From Camellia lanceoleosa (Eukaryota; Streptophyta; Magnoliopsida; Ericales; Theaceae), in contig CM045763.1 of NCBI GenBank assembly GCA_025200525.1, positions 91,033,015 through 91,097,014 of the forward strand: a stretch of DNA of 64,000 nucleotides, read 5' to 3'. Both the position numbers and the translations under genes were made by a program. A model generated the notes under the pieces. That model ran no database searches, was not told where the DNA came from, and worked only from the letters and a program-made list of their open reading frames with translations. How positions within the stretch are numbered: position 1 is the first letter of the stretch; each line of letters opens with the position of its first letter. This document shows positions 36,634 through 47,236 of the stretch, piece by piece.

Positions 36634-37395
36634 TGTATAGGGGCCAAATATCTTATGTTATCCGTACTCCTCGTGTCCAAACTACGCCTTCCTTCGATCG
36701 ACCTAAGAACACAACGAATGTGAGCTACCCGGCGGTGTGTTGCCGGAAAACCCCTCCGACAGTTAAGTCAACATACACGTAGAGAAAGAGAGAGAAGAGA
36801 GGGGAGACAATGTGTTAGTTTTTCTTTCACCAGAAGATGTTCCATCCCTCAGTATGGGGGCGCAGTCACGCTTATATACCTTCTACGCGTGCCTCTGCGT
36901 CCATTCGTCTTTTGACGCGTAGACCTGCTCTCTTATCCCACTTTCCCACGTGTCAGCACAAATACAGTTAAACACCACCTAACCAAACCGCCAAACAGCA
37001 TTGGCGCAAAAGGACAGCCTGGCGCCACCCCCTCTTCCTACGACCGCACTACTTCCGAGACATGCAATGCTCTAAACTGAGCTCTGTCATGACCGAGCTC
37101 AGCCGCTCTCCGTTATAATTAAGCTCCGTTATGACATGCATTACTTCTACTGCGGCTCAGTCGCCCTCCGCTATAACCGAGCTCCTGCTCGGTTGGATTG
37201 GTCTGCGGAGAATCTGACCCACCTAACTCAGCGAGCAAATAAAGTGAACCGGGCCCGCAGTCCGAAATTACCTCGACCAAATTGGACCTGGGCCCCGACC
37301 AAGCGCACTACCACCGGATTAACCCAACCTAGCTCGGCCCAAACTTGTCCGCCCATTACCACAGCCCAAAGCCAGATTATGAAATCTCCCTTTTA
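36634..37395 (-). repeat. gypsy 3' LTR
   Basis: 762 bp. Shares GCTACCCGGCGGTG, CAGAAGATGTTCCATCCCT and CCAAAGCCAGATTATGAAAT with 40572-41346. The inner end reads TTTTA instead of TCTCA, a decayed terminus. Confidence 0.9.
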
Positions 37396-37489
37396 ATTGC
37401 CCCTTAATTTTGTCCACATTTGCGTGACTGAAATTACATTACAAGGCCGGGCTAGACTTTTTGCTCAGTGGTTCACTTTGCTTGGTTTA

Positions 37490-38740
37490 GAAACTTCAAA
37501 GTTGGTAAACAAAGTCAGCTCGGCAACTTACTTCTTGGTGAGTAAAATCAGCTCAGCAACTTCCTTGGCGAGCAAAATCAACTTGGCAAGGACCTTCAAA
37601 GTTAGCGAGGAAAGTTAGCTCGGCAACTTGTATCTTGGCGAGCAAAATCAGCTCGACAAAGCACTCTAAGGTCAGCGAGCAAGGTCCGCTCCGCGACTTG
37701 TTTCTTGGCAAGCAAGATCAGCTTGGCAAGGAACTCCAAGGTCGGTAAGCAAAGTCTGCTCGGCGACTTGCTTCTTGGCGAGCAAGATCATCTCGACAAG
37801 GAACTCCAAGGTCGGCAAGCAAGATCAACTCAGCAATGAACTACAAGGTTCGCTCTACGACTTATTTCTTGGCAAGCAAGATCAGCTCGGCAAGGAACTC
37901 CAAGGTCGATGAGCAAGGTCAGCTTGGCGACTTGCTTCTTGGTGAGCAAGATCAGCTCAGCAAGGAACTCCAAGGTCGGTGAACAAGGTCAGCTCAGCGA
38001 CTTGTTTCTTGGCGAGCAAGATCAGCTCGGCAAAAAACTCCAAGGTCGGCGAGCAAGGTCAGCTCCGCGGCTTGTTTCTTGGCAAGCAAGATCAGCTCGG
38101 CAAGGAACTCCAAGGTCGGCGAGCAAGGTCCGCTCCACGGCTTGTTTCTTGGCAAGCAAGATTAGCTCGGCAAGGAACTTCAAGGTCGGCGAACAAGGTC
38201 CGCTCCGCGACTTGTTTCTTGGCGAGCAAGATCAGCTCGGCAAGGAACTCCAAGGTCGGCGAGCAAGGTCCGCTCCGCAACTTGTTTCTTGGCGAGCAAG
38301 ATCAGCTCGGCAAGGAACTCCAAGGACGGCAAGCAAGGTCAGCTCGACGACTTGTTTCTTAGCGAACAAGATCAGCTCGGCAAGGGACTCCAAGGTCGGC
38401 AAGTAAGGTCAGTTTGGCGACTTGTTTCTTAGCGAGCAAGATCATCTCGGTAAGGAACTCCAAGGTCAATGAGCAAGGTCCGCTCGCAACTTGTTTCTTG
38501 GCGAGCAAGATCAGCTCGGCAAGGAACTCCAAAGTCGGTGAGCAAGGTCCACTCCGCGACTTGGTTCTTGGCGAGCAAGATCAACTTGGCAAGGAACTCC
38601 AAGGTCGGTGAGCAAGGTCCGCTTGATGACTTGCTTCTTGGCGAGCAAGATCAGCTCGGCAAGGAACTCCAAGGTCTGTGAGCAAGGTTAGCTTGGCGAC
38701 TTTCTTCTTGGCGAGCAAGATCAGCTCAGCAAGGAATTCT
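37490..38740 (+). repeat. 70-bp tandem repeat array
   Basis: About 18 head-to-tail units of 70 bp. Consensus phrases are AAGGAACTCCAAGGTCGGCG, AGCAAGGTCCGCTCCGCGAC and TTCTTGGCGAGCAAGATCAG. Exact 70-base spacing is seen at 38101, 38171, 38241 and 38311. Because 70 is not a multiple of three, the long plus-strand ORFs across it (such as 37909-38406) cycle through frames and are artefacts. Confidence 0.95.
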
Positions 38741-38945
38741 AAAGTTGATTAAAACCATCAACAAACCTCTTGCCGAGTAAAATCCATCCGACAAAGAATT
38801 CCAAAGTTGATAAAATCATCAACAAACCTCTTGCCGAGCAAAATCCGTCCGACAAGGAATTCCAAAGTTGATCAAAACCATCAACAAACCTCTTGCCGAG
38901 CAAAATCTGCCCTGCAAGGAATTTTGATCTTTCCGTCAAACCATC
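38740..38945 (+). repeat. diverged continuation of the tandem array
   Basis: About three units of a second variant: AATTCCAAAGTTGATCAAAA, CCATCAACAAACCTCTTGCC, GAGCAAAATCCGTCCGACAA. They share the CCAA(A/G)GT...GAGCAA(A/G)AT layout with the 70-bp unit. Confidence 0.85.
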
Positions 38946-38999
38946 AACAGCACTAAATCCACTTGGTGAGGCAAAAATATAACAATTCTCAAGAAAATG

Positions 39000-40505
39000 G
39001 TCTACTTGTTTCATTGTACCAATGGCAAAAAGGGTTACAAAAATAAAACTAAGAACAAAACTTTAGATTGGCAGAGTTTGATGTTCTGGAAATGGATCGG
39101 CCATTTATATGCTGTGAGTTTTATGCCTATTTTCCTCGGCCTTCTTACAGACGTCTTCCAAAAATCGAACTCCTTATATCTCTTCCATGGTGGTTTGCAT
39201 AGCCATTATCTCGTCCGACTGCGTGAACCTTTCGCACTACTCTCTTATTCTCTACTACCGGACTTGTCATCACGGTAGTTGCGACTGCATTGTCTTCGAC
39301 TCAGATGTGCTCATTAATGTGTTGCATGAGCAATTCTATGGTCGACGGTTGATTCATTGTGAGCGAGTCTCTCAGTCAATGTCCAATTGGAAGAGCGCGT
39401 TTATACTGAGTAATGACAAGGTTGGTTGGACAATCAAGGATCTCGTTGAAAATTTCTCAATACTTAGCGTTACACGCCTTCAAAAAGTCGCCTAACTCCA
39501 TCTTTACTCTCAAGAGATGGTCAATTTCCTTAGGCGTTTTGGCATTTGTCTTAAATCTAGTGACAAATGCCTTTGCCAACTATTGCCACCCCTCGATGCT
39601 CTCCTCCGACAGCCTCTCGAATCATTTTAGGCCCAACTCGCCTAAATTTGATGGAAAAACAAGGCACATGAGCGCATCATTTCACCTGTGCCCAGCCATA
39701 ACCTGCCGGAAGTGGTTTACGTGCATATATGGATCAGTTTTTCCGTCATAAAGCGTGAACTTTGGTTGATGGAACCCGGGGGGGAGCAGTGTGTTCTCGA
39801 TCTCTACGGAAAAAGGGGTGGCACTCAGCCTTGCCAACTCTCTGTTTGATGGCGCGCGTGCCGCCAAACGTGGTTATGGCATGACAACCTTTTCACTAGC
39901 TCGCTCTTTAGGGACCAGCCGCTGCAGTGCAGGCACCCTCTGCGCCTCCTGTCGGCGAGCGTACTCCGTCAACACATCCCTCAAGTCTTTCGAACGGTCA
40001 GAGAGAGAATATCTCGACGCCATCGTCGGGCGTGAGGGGTGGTAACTACTGTCCTGCGTGCGAGATATCGTCATCGGTGCTACGTAGTCTCCAGCTCTGA
40101 AGCTTCTCGTGACGGAGAGTGAAGGGGTGTGAAGTCTATTAAGACTGCCTGAACGGCGGGAATGGACGTGGTCACTATGGTTTCCTAATCAAGCGATGCC
40201 CTTTCCCTTCATCTGGCGTCTCATGGCCTCCATCTCCGTCGTCATTTTCTTGATGATGGTATCTTGGTTTCTCAGCTTGTCTTCCAAGTGTTGAGTGTGT
40301 GAATCTTACTGTCGGCGACGCTCCTTTGGAATGACAGAATGCCCAAAACTCCTTGCGCTCTGTCTCGTGCATCCCTGGGAAGTCCTTGTGTAGAGGTCTC
40401 CAAATCAGCTATCGTCGGAATGGCAGACAGGTCATCTCTGCGCCGAACAGACTCTGGCGTGATGTCGTCGATGGCAAATAGCGGAATGTCATCGTGGTTC
40501 TCCAT
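39000..40505 (-). pseudogene. gypsy gag, multiply broken
   Basis: Minus-strand gag opens at 40505 (MENHDDIPLFAIDDITPESV). After a frameshift near 40330 it continues through TIIKKMTTEMEAMRRQMKGK and DRSKDLRDVLTEYARRQEAQ (about 40030-39920). The capsid-like domain has PFSVEIENTLLPPGFHQPKF, TLYDGKTDPYMHVNHFRQVM (about 39800-39690) and FKTNAKTPKEIDHLL (about 39550-39500). Stops replace expected Trp and Gln codons (TGG to TGA, CAG to TAG) near 39590-39640, the pattern of methylated-cytosine decay. Gag normally forms the virus-like particle; this one cannot. Confidence 0.8.
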
Positions 40506-40549
40506 AATAGATGACCGGAGAAGTTTGGAGGACGAGATTTTGTCTGTCG

Positions 40550-40571
40550 AATTCCCACAGACGGTGCCAAT
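40550..40571 (-). other. gypsy primer binding site
   Basis: On the minus strand, ATTGGCACCGTCTGTGGGAA directly follows the LTR end CTCGTACA. It is nearly the widespread TGGCGCCGTCTGTGGGAA site of plant gypsy elements, with one base changed (GCA for GCG). Confidence 0.85.
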
Positions 40572-41346
40572 TGTACGAGGGCCAAATATCCGATGTTATT
40601 CGTACTCCTCGTATCCAAGCTACGCCTTCCTCTGATCGACCTGAGAATACAACGAAGATGAGCTACCCGGCGGTGCGTTGCCGGAAAACCCCTTCGACAG
40701 TCAAGTCAGCACATATTTAGAGAAAAAGAAAGAAGAGATGAAAGATAATGTGTTAGTTTTTCTCTCACCAGAAGATGTTCCATCCCTAAGTATGGAGGTG
40801 CAGTTACGCTTATATGCCTTCTGCGTGTGTCTCTGCGTCCATTCGCCTTTTGACGCGTGGACCTGCTCTTCTATCCCACTTTCCCATGTATCAGCGTAAA
40901 TACAGCTAAACACCACCTAACCAAATCGCCAAATGGCGTTGGCGCGAACAGACAGCCTGGCGCCGCCCCCTCTTCCTACGACCGCACTACTTCTAAGACA
41001 TGCAATACTCTGAACTGAACTCTGTCATGACCGAGCTCGACCGTCCTTCGTTCTGACTGAGCTCCGTTATGACATGCATTACTTCTACTGTGGTTCAGCC
41101 GCTCTCCGCTATGACCAAGCTCCTGCTCGGTTGGATTGGTTTGCGGAGGATCTAACCCACTTAACTCAGCGAGCAAATAAAGTGAACTAGGCCCGTAGTC
41201 CGAAATTACCCGGCCAAATCGGACCTGGGCCTCAACCGAGCGCACTACCATCGAATTAGCCCAACCCAGCTCGGCCCAAACTCTCTTGGCCCAGTTTGCC
41301 CGGCCATTACCACGGTCCAAAGCCAGATTATGAAATCTCCCTCTCA
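40572..41346 (-). repeat. gypsy 5' LTR
   Basis: 775 bp, paired with 36634-37395. Ends TGAAATCTCCCTCTCA, giving TG...CA termini, before the duplicated ACCCT. Confidence 0.9.
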
Positions 41347-41351
41347 ACCCT

Positions 41352-42264
41352 CACCACCAACAGCATCCACAAGAAGCAAAACCATCATTAGATCTAAACT
41401 CAATGACACTGTATTTGTGATTGTCCATTATGACTACTGTCGCCTCATCACACTGCCACCACCGTCTCTTTTCTCCTCCAACTCCTCCACACCACATTAT
41501 GGCCTTCGATTTAGTGGTGTGTAAAACGCTTTTGCGGGCAACCACCATTCTCGATCCCCTTCTTATGTACTGCTTCGTTCTCCCTCACTCTGTTTCTGCA
41601 AGTCCAATTGATCCAACCACCACTACCACCCATTATCCCTTACAAAAAAATCCACAGGACTTCCAAAAAATCAACCCATTTTATCTTTGATACAAGATTC
41701 TTGTTTTGATTCCATATATGATATAAACTAATAAGCTCTGTACTGTAATTGATCTACAACAAATCAACCCCAACAAAAAATCAACAGTAGTGTTGGTGGT
41801 TCTGTACTATCAATGGTCTACAACAACAACTTTAATCTCTTAATTGGAGCCACAATGGTGCATCACATTGATATGGGTGTTATAGAGAAAAAAATACCAT
41901 GATTGTTGCGATGAGCATTACAGTGGTTGATTGGGGTTGAGGATTGGCGGTGCTTTGTGCCTGTAGTTGTAAAGGTGCTGCCATCGGGGTTGATTTGGAT
42001 GGAGGGAGGGGGGGAGGGTTGGTTGGAACTTGGTAGTGAGAAGGACAAATGAGAGAGATGAAAGAGGGTAATTGGTACAGGTCAATATAGTAATTTTACA
42101 GTGCTAGTACGAGATATTGTGGTCATTACGTATTTTACATCCCTTCTGTTAAAAGCCTAACACTGACAAAGAATGTAATGTAATTTTTAAAATGTAAAAG
42201 AAGATTTTGTATTAAATTCAAATATCAAAAATGTTATTGGATAAAATGTCACTGTAATTTATCC
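41352..42264. other. right part of nested block, no gene recognised
   Basis: CA-rich sequence at 41352-41690 has plus-strand frames rich in Ser, Thr and Pro with no recognised domain. It includes CACCACC repeats. The rest is AT-rich up to the inverted terminus at 42264. Confidence 0.4.
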
Positions 42265-42291
42265 AATTGCTTGATTCGAAATCTATATCTA

Positions 42292-42795
42292 TCTATACTA
42301 TATATTAAGCAAAAGGGGATTTTAACCCCCAAGGCTTGTGGGAGCTCCAATATTTCAATCCTAATTTTCTAATTTTTTGATTTAAAAAAAAAAAAAACTC
42401 AACATTTATTAATTTCTCCCAATCCCTATGCCTTTTGGGAGATTTGGTCAAAACCCCCCTCATAATTAAACTTTAATGCATTAAAGACCAACATAAACAA
42501 AATTCCTTGAAATTTTCAACATATCTATCTATCTATATTATATTATCTATATCTATCTATACTATATATTAAGCAAAATGGGGTTTTAACCCCTAAGGCT
42601 TGTGGGAGCTCCAATATTTCAATCCTAATTTTCTAATTTTTTGATTTAAAAAAAAAAAAAAACTCAACATTTATTAATTTCTCCCAATCCCTATGCCTTT
42701 TGGGAGATTTGGTCAAAACCCCCCTCATAATTAAACTTTAATGCATTAAAGACCAACATAAACAAAATTTCTTGAAATTTTCAACACATCTATCT
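42292..42795 (+). repeat. near-identical tandem duplication, period 264 bp
   Basis: AAGGCTTGTGGGAGCTCCAA, TTCTCCCAATCCCTATGCCT, CTCATAATTAAACTTTAATG and a (TATC)n tail are all present twice with very few changes. Confidence 0.95.
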
Positions 42796-43206
42796 ATCTA
42801 TATTATATTATCTATATCTATCTATCTATATCTATACTATATATTAAGCAATTCAATATCCCAATCGAAATTTTCTCAATTTATTATTTATAAAAAAAAA
42901 ACTCAGCATTTATTAATTTGGTCAAAATTCCCTGATCAACATTTATTAACTTTTTTCAATCTACATGTCTTTCTACATGCCTACATTTATTGATACAATC
43001 CCCTGATCAGCATTTAAAATCATGTCATACAAATAATTATAGATACAATTTGTGTATAATTACTGGAGTACATTTTTAACTTCTCCCATACACTATGGTT
43101 AGTAATAAAATTGTGAAATTATTTTTATAAAAAATCTTAAAAAACATAATTTATATATTAAAAAAAATTTAAAATAAATATTATAATTATCCCGTGGATA
43201 GGCTAG
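42292..43206 (+). mobile_element. Helitron-like element with triplicated 5' end
   Basis: TCTATACTATATATTAAGC, a typical plant Helitron 5' start, occurs at 42292, 42556 and 42831. The 3' end reads TATCCCGTGGATAGGCTAG followed by T: a 5-bp hairpin stem (TATCC/GGATA), then CTAG, matching the Helitron 3' rule and insertion before T. There are no target duplications, as expected. The first two 5' modules are nearly identical over about 250 bases. No helicase ORF, so it is non-autonomous. Confidence 0.7.
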
Positions 43207-45649
43207 TAACTTTGATTCAAAATAAACTTTTCGTCCAAAGAATGACCTAATTAATATCATCCGTGTCTCTCTCAATGTCTATCTCCACCGATGCCTCTCT
43301 CTTCCCTCTTGCTAAAAGGCTAGCTACTTTACCCTCAGTCTTCCCCGCTGGCTGCTACTGCTACATATGAAGAGCGCTGAGCCCTCTGCAAATTGCTAGC
43401 CTTTTAACCAGCCCGTAGCCTCCACAGCCCATTACCACCAAATTGCGTCGCCGGCCTTTCGCCTCCTAGCGTCACCGCCTTCCGTCGCCAACTCCCTGCC
43501 TTCCGTCGCCGTCTTCCATCTCAGGTATACTCGGTCTCTCTCAGATCAATCTCTCTCTGTCTCTCTCAGATCAATCTCTCTTTGTCTCTCTCAAATCTCC
43601 TTGCTCTCTTTGTTTTTTTTGTCTGGGAAGGTTACACAATTTTTGCCACAACTAATTGATTGTTTGAAATAAGCTAATAGAAATTAGTGTGAGAGATCTG
43701 AGATATGGAATTTGTAACAAATCAGTGTTATATATGGAGCTGTTGGAGCTTGTGGTGTCACCCTCCAATATGATTGCTGTTTATCCTAGAGAAGGATTTA
43801 GGGCCATCTGTATAATCAAACTTTCCTTGTAGATTTCATAGAGCCAAAACCTGTTGGAGCCTCTGAATCGTATGCTGTTATTGGGATATATACACACATT
43901 CTGTTGCTTAAATCAATATAGATAAGTTGGTTAATCTTTGGAGATTGAAGATGACTAGTATAGAGAAAAAACACGCTAATATGTTTAAAGAACTTGTTTG
44001 TTCTGGGTGGTGGTGATAAAATTGAGCATATGGTGTTTGCTTAAATGCCACAGAAACAAAGATTTGCATTATATAGTCAGCAACCATTTTCCTAACCTTG
44101 AATTTTTTGTGCATGACACTTCTCAATGGATCTTCAGAAAGAAAACAATTTGCATATTTAGTTTAGGCCTAACCTTGTGAGTGTTTATGAGACTATCAGA
44201 ATTTGTAGCATTTGCCATGTAAAATACCAAGTAAAATTGCAGAATGCAGGTACTTGAAGTTTGGAATTTGAATTGAAAGGACCAAATATCCATCATCTAC
44301 ATATTAAAAAAATCATCTGCAAGGTAATACTGAAATGGTTCAATTTCCAGCACATAACATAAATATAGATAAAAAAAAATACGGCAAAGGTGTAAAATAC
44401 AATTGAACTGTTGCTTCCAATGATCATAACCAGAAACGTGTTCAATTTCCATCTGTTGCCTCCATACTAGTACAATAAACTCTTCTCCCCTGCTATTAGT
44501 GATTAGATTAGAAGCCAACTAAGACTTAACTACATTATGATTAGTCCTCATATTACATCTGGAAAACTATGTAAGTTGCTGTGATAGTTATATGTACACA
44601 TATACTCTCATTAGTTGGTTATACTCTCATTAGCTATGATAGTTATATCAAATCTGATATTTTTTAATATAACAAAGTCACATGCATATAAACACTACTA
44701 TGATGTTTCAATTTGCAATTCTAATAATTGAAAAAATGTAGTAATATATAAATCCTTGCTGGTAGTATTAAATCCTTGCTTGCAATTTTTAAAATATGTT
44801 TTGGTGTTCAACCTATTAGCTTCTTGGTTGCTGCCATATTGCTAATAGTAATGTAGAACTCAATACCGTCCAATTGCTAGGTACTCATTAGTTGGTTTTG
44901 GGTTTTCTATTGTTTGTTGCCAGTCTCCATTGGGTGACTCTAAGTTTAGTGTGTGATGTCTTCCTTGAGATGTTTAAATAGCATGTGTCCGAATAGGTGT
45001 TAGCTAATGCATCTGGGAAGTAGCCTTGTTGTGTCTGCTTTTGGAGTGTGTTAATGGAGCGGAATAAGAGAATTTTTGGGATTATAGATTCATGGACCTT
45101 TCCATGCCTACTTTCAGGTGTTCCTTTCTGAAGCTCACCAAATCTTTTAATCTTCTTGAGCATTGAAAGGCCATTGTCCTTTGTGTGCATTAATCCTTGG
45201 ATTTCTTGTTCTGTTGTGGAAGTCTTTCATTCATCATAACTAAAAGAAGAGAAACAAAACGTCAATAGAATCCGTTGGAGTGTGGAGACTTTGAGCACAA
45301 AAATGTTATTGATTCTCAATATCACCAAGAATTTCATGTATCAGTTTAGCACAATATATAAGGAAAATCTCAATTATGGAATTTTTATTTCAAGTAAAAT
45401 GTCATCTCTCTTGGATATGCTTTGGGTTGTGGGCAGCCACTTATTAATGGTTGAATTTGTAAAAATAAAAAAATAAAAAAAAATAAAAAATAAAAAATAA
45501 AAAAAAATTATTTGTTGAACATGTATATTTTTTAAAACATGTTAAAGAAATATTATTGCAAATTTACATTAGTAAAATATCAGCAATTAGTAGTTTTTGT
45601 TTTAAAAATTGGTTAAGTTAGTTTGAATGATTAGTTAAAATAAAAAGTG
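43207..45649. other. intergenic, no supported gene
   Basis: 43260-43620 is CT-rich and GC-richer (TCGCCGGCCTTTCGCCTCC, CTTCCGTCGCCGTCTTCC, then CTCAGGTATA as a possible splice donor), like a plant 5' leader, but no ORF or downstream exon could be joined. A 100-codon minus-strand frame at 44888-45190 has no recognised domain. 45465-45510 is an AAAAATAAA-type run. Confidence 0.4.
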
Positions 45650-45750
45650 TGGTTGGAGAACACGATAGCTAAAGCAATTAGATAAAATAAAGAGTATACT
45701 ATTTTTGTACTTTAGCTAGCGAAAAATGAAGAGCATGGTTGGAGTTGCTC

Positions 45751-47236
45751 AAACCCTAATCTCTATCTTTGATCCATTTGAGAAACCCGAACCCTTGGAA
45801 TCGTAATTTTGATGGAGAAGATGAAGACGAAGGACAAACAAACCCTAACACGATTCAAATGAAGCCCAAACCCTTAAACCACACACAAACCCTAACACAA
45901 AGCTTCAGATTGCTCAAATCGTCTGAATTCCATCACGCATCTTGAAATTCAAGTATTTATTTTTTTGAAATCCTCTTTCTCATGATGGATAATTGTTTAA
46001 AATTCGCTTCAGATTGTTTGATATTGCTTGAAATCTATTTGAAATTGCTTGATTATTGTTATTGTTGTTTTTAGTCTGTTTGTTTTTTTTGGTAAATTTG
46101 TACAAAAATATTATTTTTTGTTTGGAGGATTTGTTGCTGGGAAAGGGATGGGGAAGGGAAGGAAGGAAAGCAGATGGGGATGATGATCTGGCAGATGTCA
46201 TTGCCAAAGCTTGTGCTGCTTTTGTCAACTCTTTCCAAAACTTGGCAATGGCAGCTCCTTTGGCAGTCCACTGTGGATGCTCTAACCAAAAAAAAAAAAA
46301 AAAAAGGAATAAAGAATAAAGAAAAAAACAATTAAAGGATAGATAGAGCAAAATATATTGAACTTGAAGTGTTACTAGGAATGTGTGGTAGGACACCTAA
46401 CTTTGCTTTTGGAAGGTATTGCTTTTAAGTGATGAAAAATTTGGGGAGAGTTTTTTTTAAGAACCGGAACAAATGGGTCAACATGTTGAACTGGGAGGAA
46501 CAGGCCTTAGAGCCGTCTGGTTTTGTTGAATACTGCAACTGTCCTTTTTTAGCCGGTCTTTCGAGGCAAAATATAATGAATTGATACTTAAAATGAAAAA
46601 TTGGTAAACCTAAGTCTGATCAGCTAGTTTGGGCTTAGAATTGTCTTGCCTCTCGCTCTATCAGTGCTCACACATTGCTGGTGCCGTTGGTATGCCTATT
46701 TTTCTTCTTATTATTTAGTTGTTCCGAACCCAAGAGTTTAATGTTTAATGCCCAAACCCAATGGCCAACATAGGTCTATGTTTTCTACCTAGCACAATAA
46801 TTCCTTTTAAAAAAGGCAAGATTTTCAAGAAAAGGTCAGGTGAGATTCTGGCTTTTTGGAGAAATTGTAGAGCCCTGCTCACTGTGCATCATTAATCCAG
46901 CAAATCTCTCTCCCTTCTCTGTTAGATTATGACATAACTCTTATTAGATATGTTCATGTGCTTGTTTGTGATATTGAAACTAGTTGGATTTTTACAAATG
47001 ATTTACTTGTTGCTGATTGAATGCATGTTGTTTTTATTTCATTTGTTTACTTTAATTGCTTTGGAAAAGGAGGAAATCACACAAGAAAGGCAAGTAGAGT
47101 AAAAAGGATAAGAATATCTTAGAATTTTCAGTGTGTTTTTATTTTATTTTTCAGGATGAGTTGGGAAATCAAGCTAATCTGATTTATTTTTGTGGTTCTA
47201 CATGTGTAGGCTTCGAACCTTGGGTCCAACTTTTCA
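45751..47236 (+). promoter_or_regulatory. leader and leader intron of the CWC24-like gene
   Basis: Starts with a telo-box AAACCCTAA (45751-45759), common near starts of plant housekeeping genes. Leader-like sequence (GAAGATGAAGACGAAGGACA) is followed by a T-rich intron-like stretch with repeat-derived sequence at about 46080-46320. Possible acceptors are TTTTTCAG ending at 47155 and ATGTGTAG ending at 47209. The transcription start and exact leader splicing cannot be fixed from sequence alone. Confidence 0.5.

Larger units (their letters stand above)
36634..41346 (-). mobile_element. non-autonomous Ty3/gypsy (Tat-like) element with 70-bp array
   Basis: Two LTRs (36634-37395 and 40572-41346) start TGTATAGGGGCC and TGTACGAGGGCC on the plus strand. 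The flanks are ACCCC and ACCCT, a 5-bp duplication with one change. On the minus strand, ATTGGCACCGTCTGTGGGAA next to the right LTR is the standard plant gypsy primer site, so the right LTR is 5'. A purine-rich AAGGGGCAAT abuts the left LTR. The 3.2-kb interior holds only a broken gag and, next to the 3' LTR, a 70-bp tandem array. There is no protease, RT or integrase, so it would depend on a relative. Tandem arrays beside the 3' LTR are known in Tat/Ogre elements. Confidence 0.9.
32967..42264. mobile_element. Mutator-like element, expanded by nested insertions
   Basis: Left end GGATAAATTACAATGACACC and right end (reverse complement GGATAAATTACAGTGACATT) form an 18-bp inverted repeat with one mismatch. 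The flanks are AATTACTTG (32958-32966) and AATTGCTTG (42265-42273), a 9-bp duplication with one change. Inside are part of a gypsy LTR, a 124-bp MITE and a 4.7-kb gypsy element, so the original element was much shorter. The ends resemble the family at 4520-4860. A chance pairing of two related family members is the alternative. Confidence 0.65.

Noticed and set aside
37909..38406. Long plus-strand ORFs of 127-165 codons, Arg/Ser/Ala-rich
   Set aside because: They lie entirely in the 70-bp tandem array, in several overlapping frames. The unit length is not a multiple of three, so they are composition artefacts.
37490..38945. CRISPR-like regular repeat
   Set aside because: Units are contiguous 70-bp tandem repeats with no unique spacers, inside an LTR element of a plant genome.
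43260..43620. Possible first exon of a gene
   Set aside because: CT-rich, GC-richer and followed by a plausible donor, but no open frame of note and no partner exon within the next 2 kb.
44888..45190. 100-codon minus-strand ORF
   Set aside because: No family recognised and no neighbouring exons; chance is likely in this AT-rich stretch.
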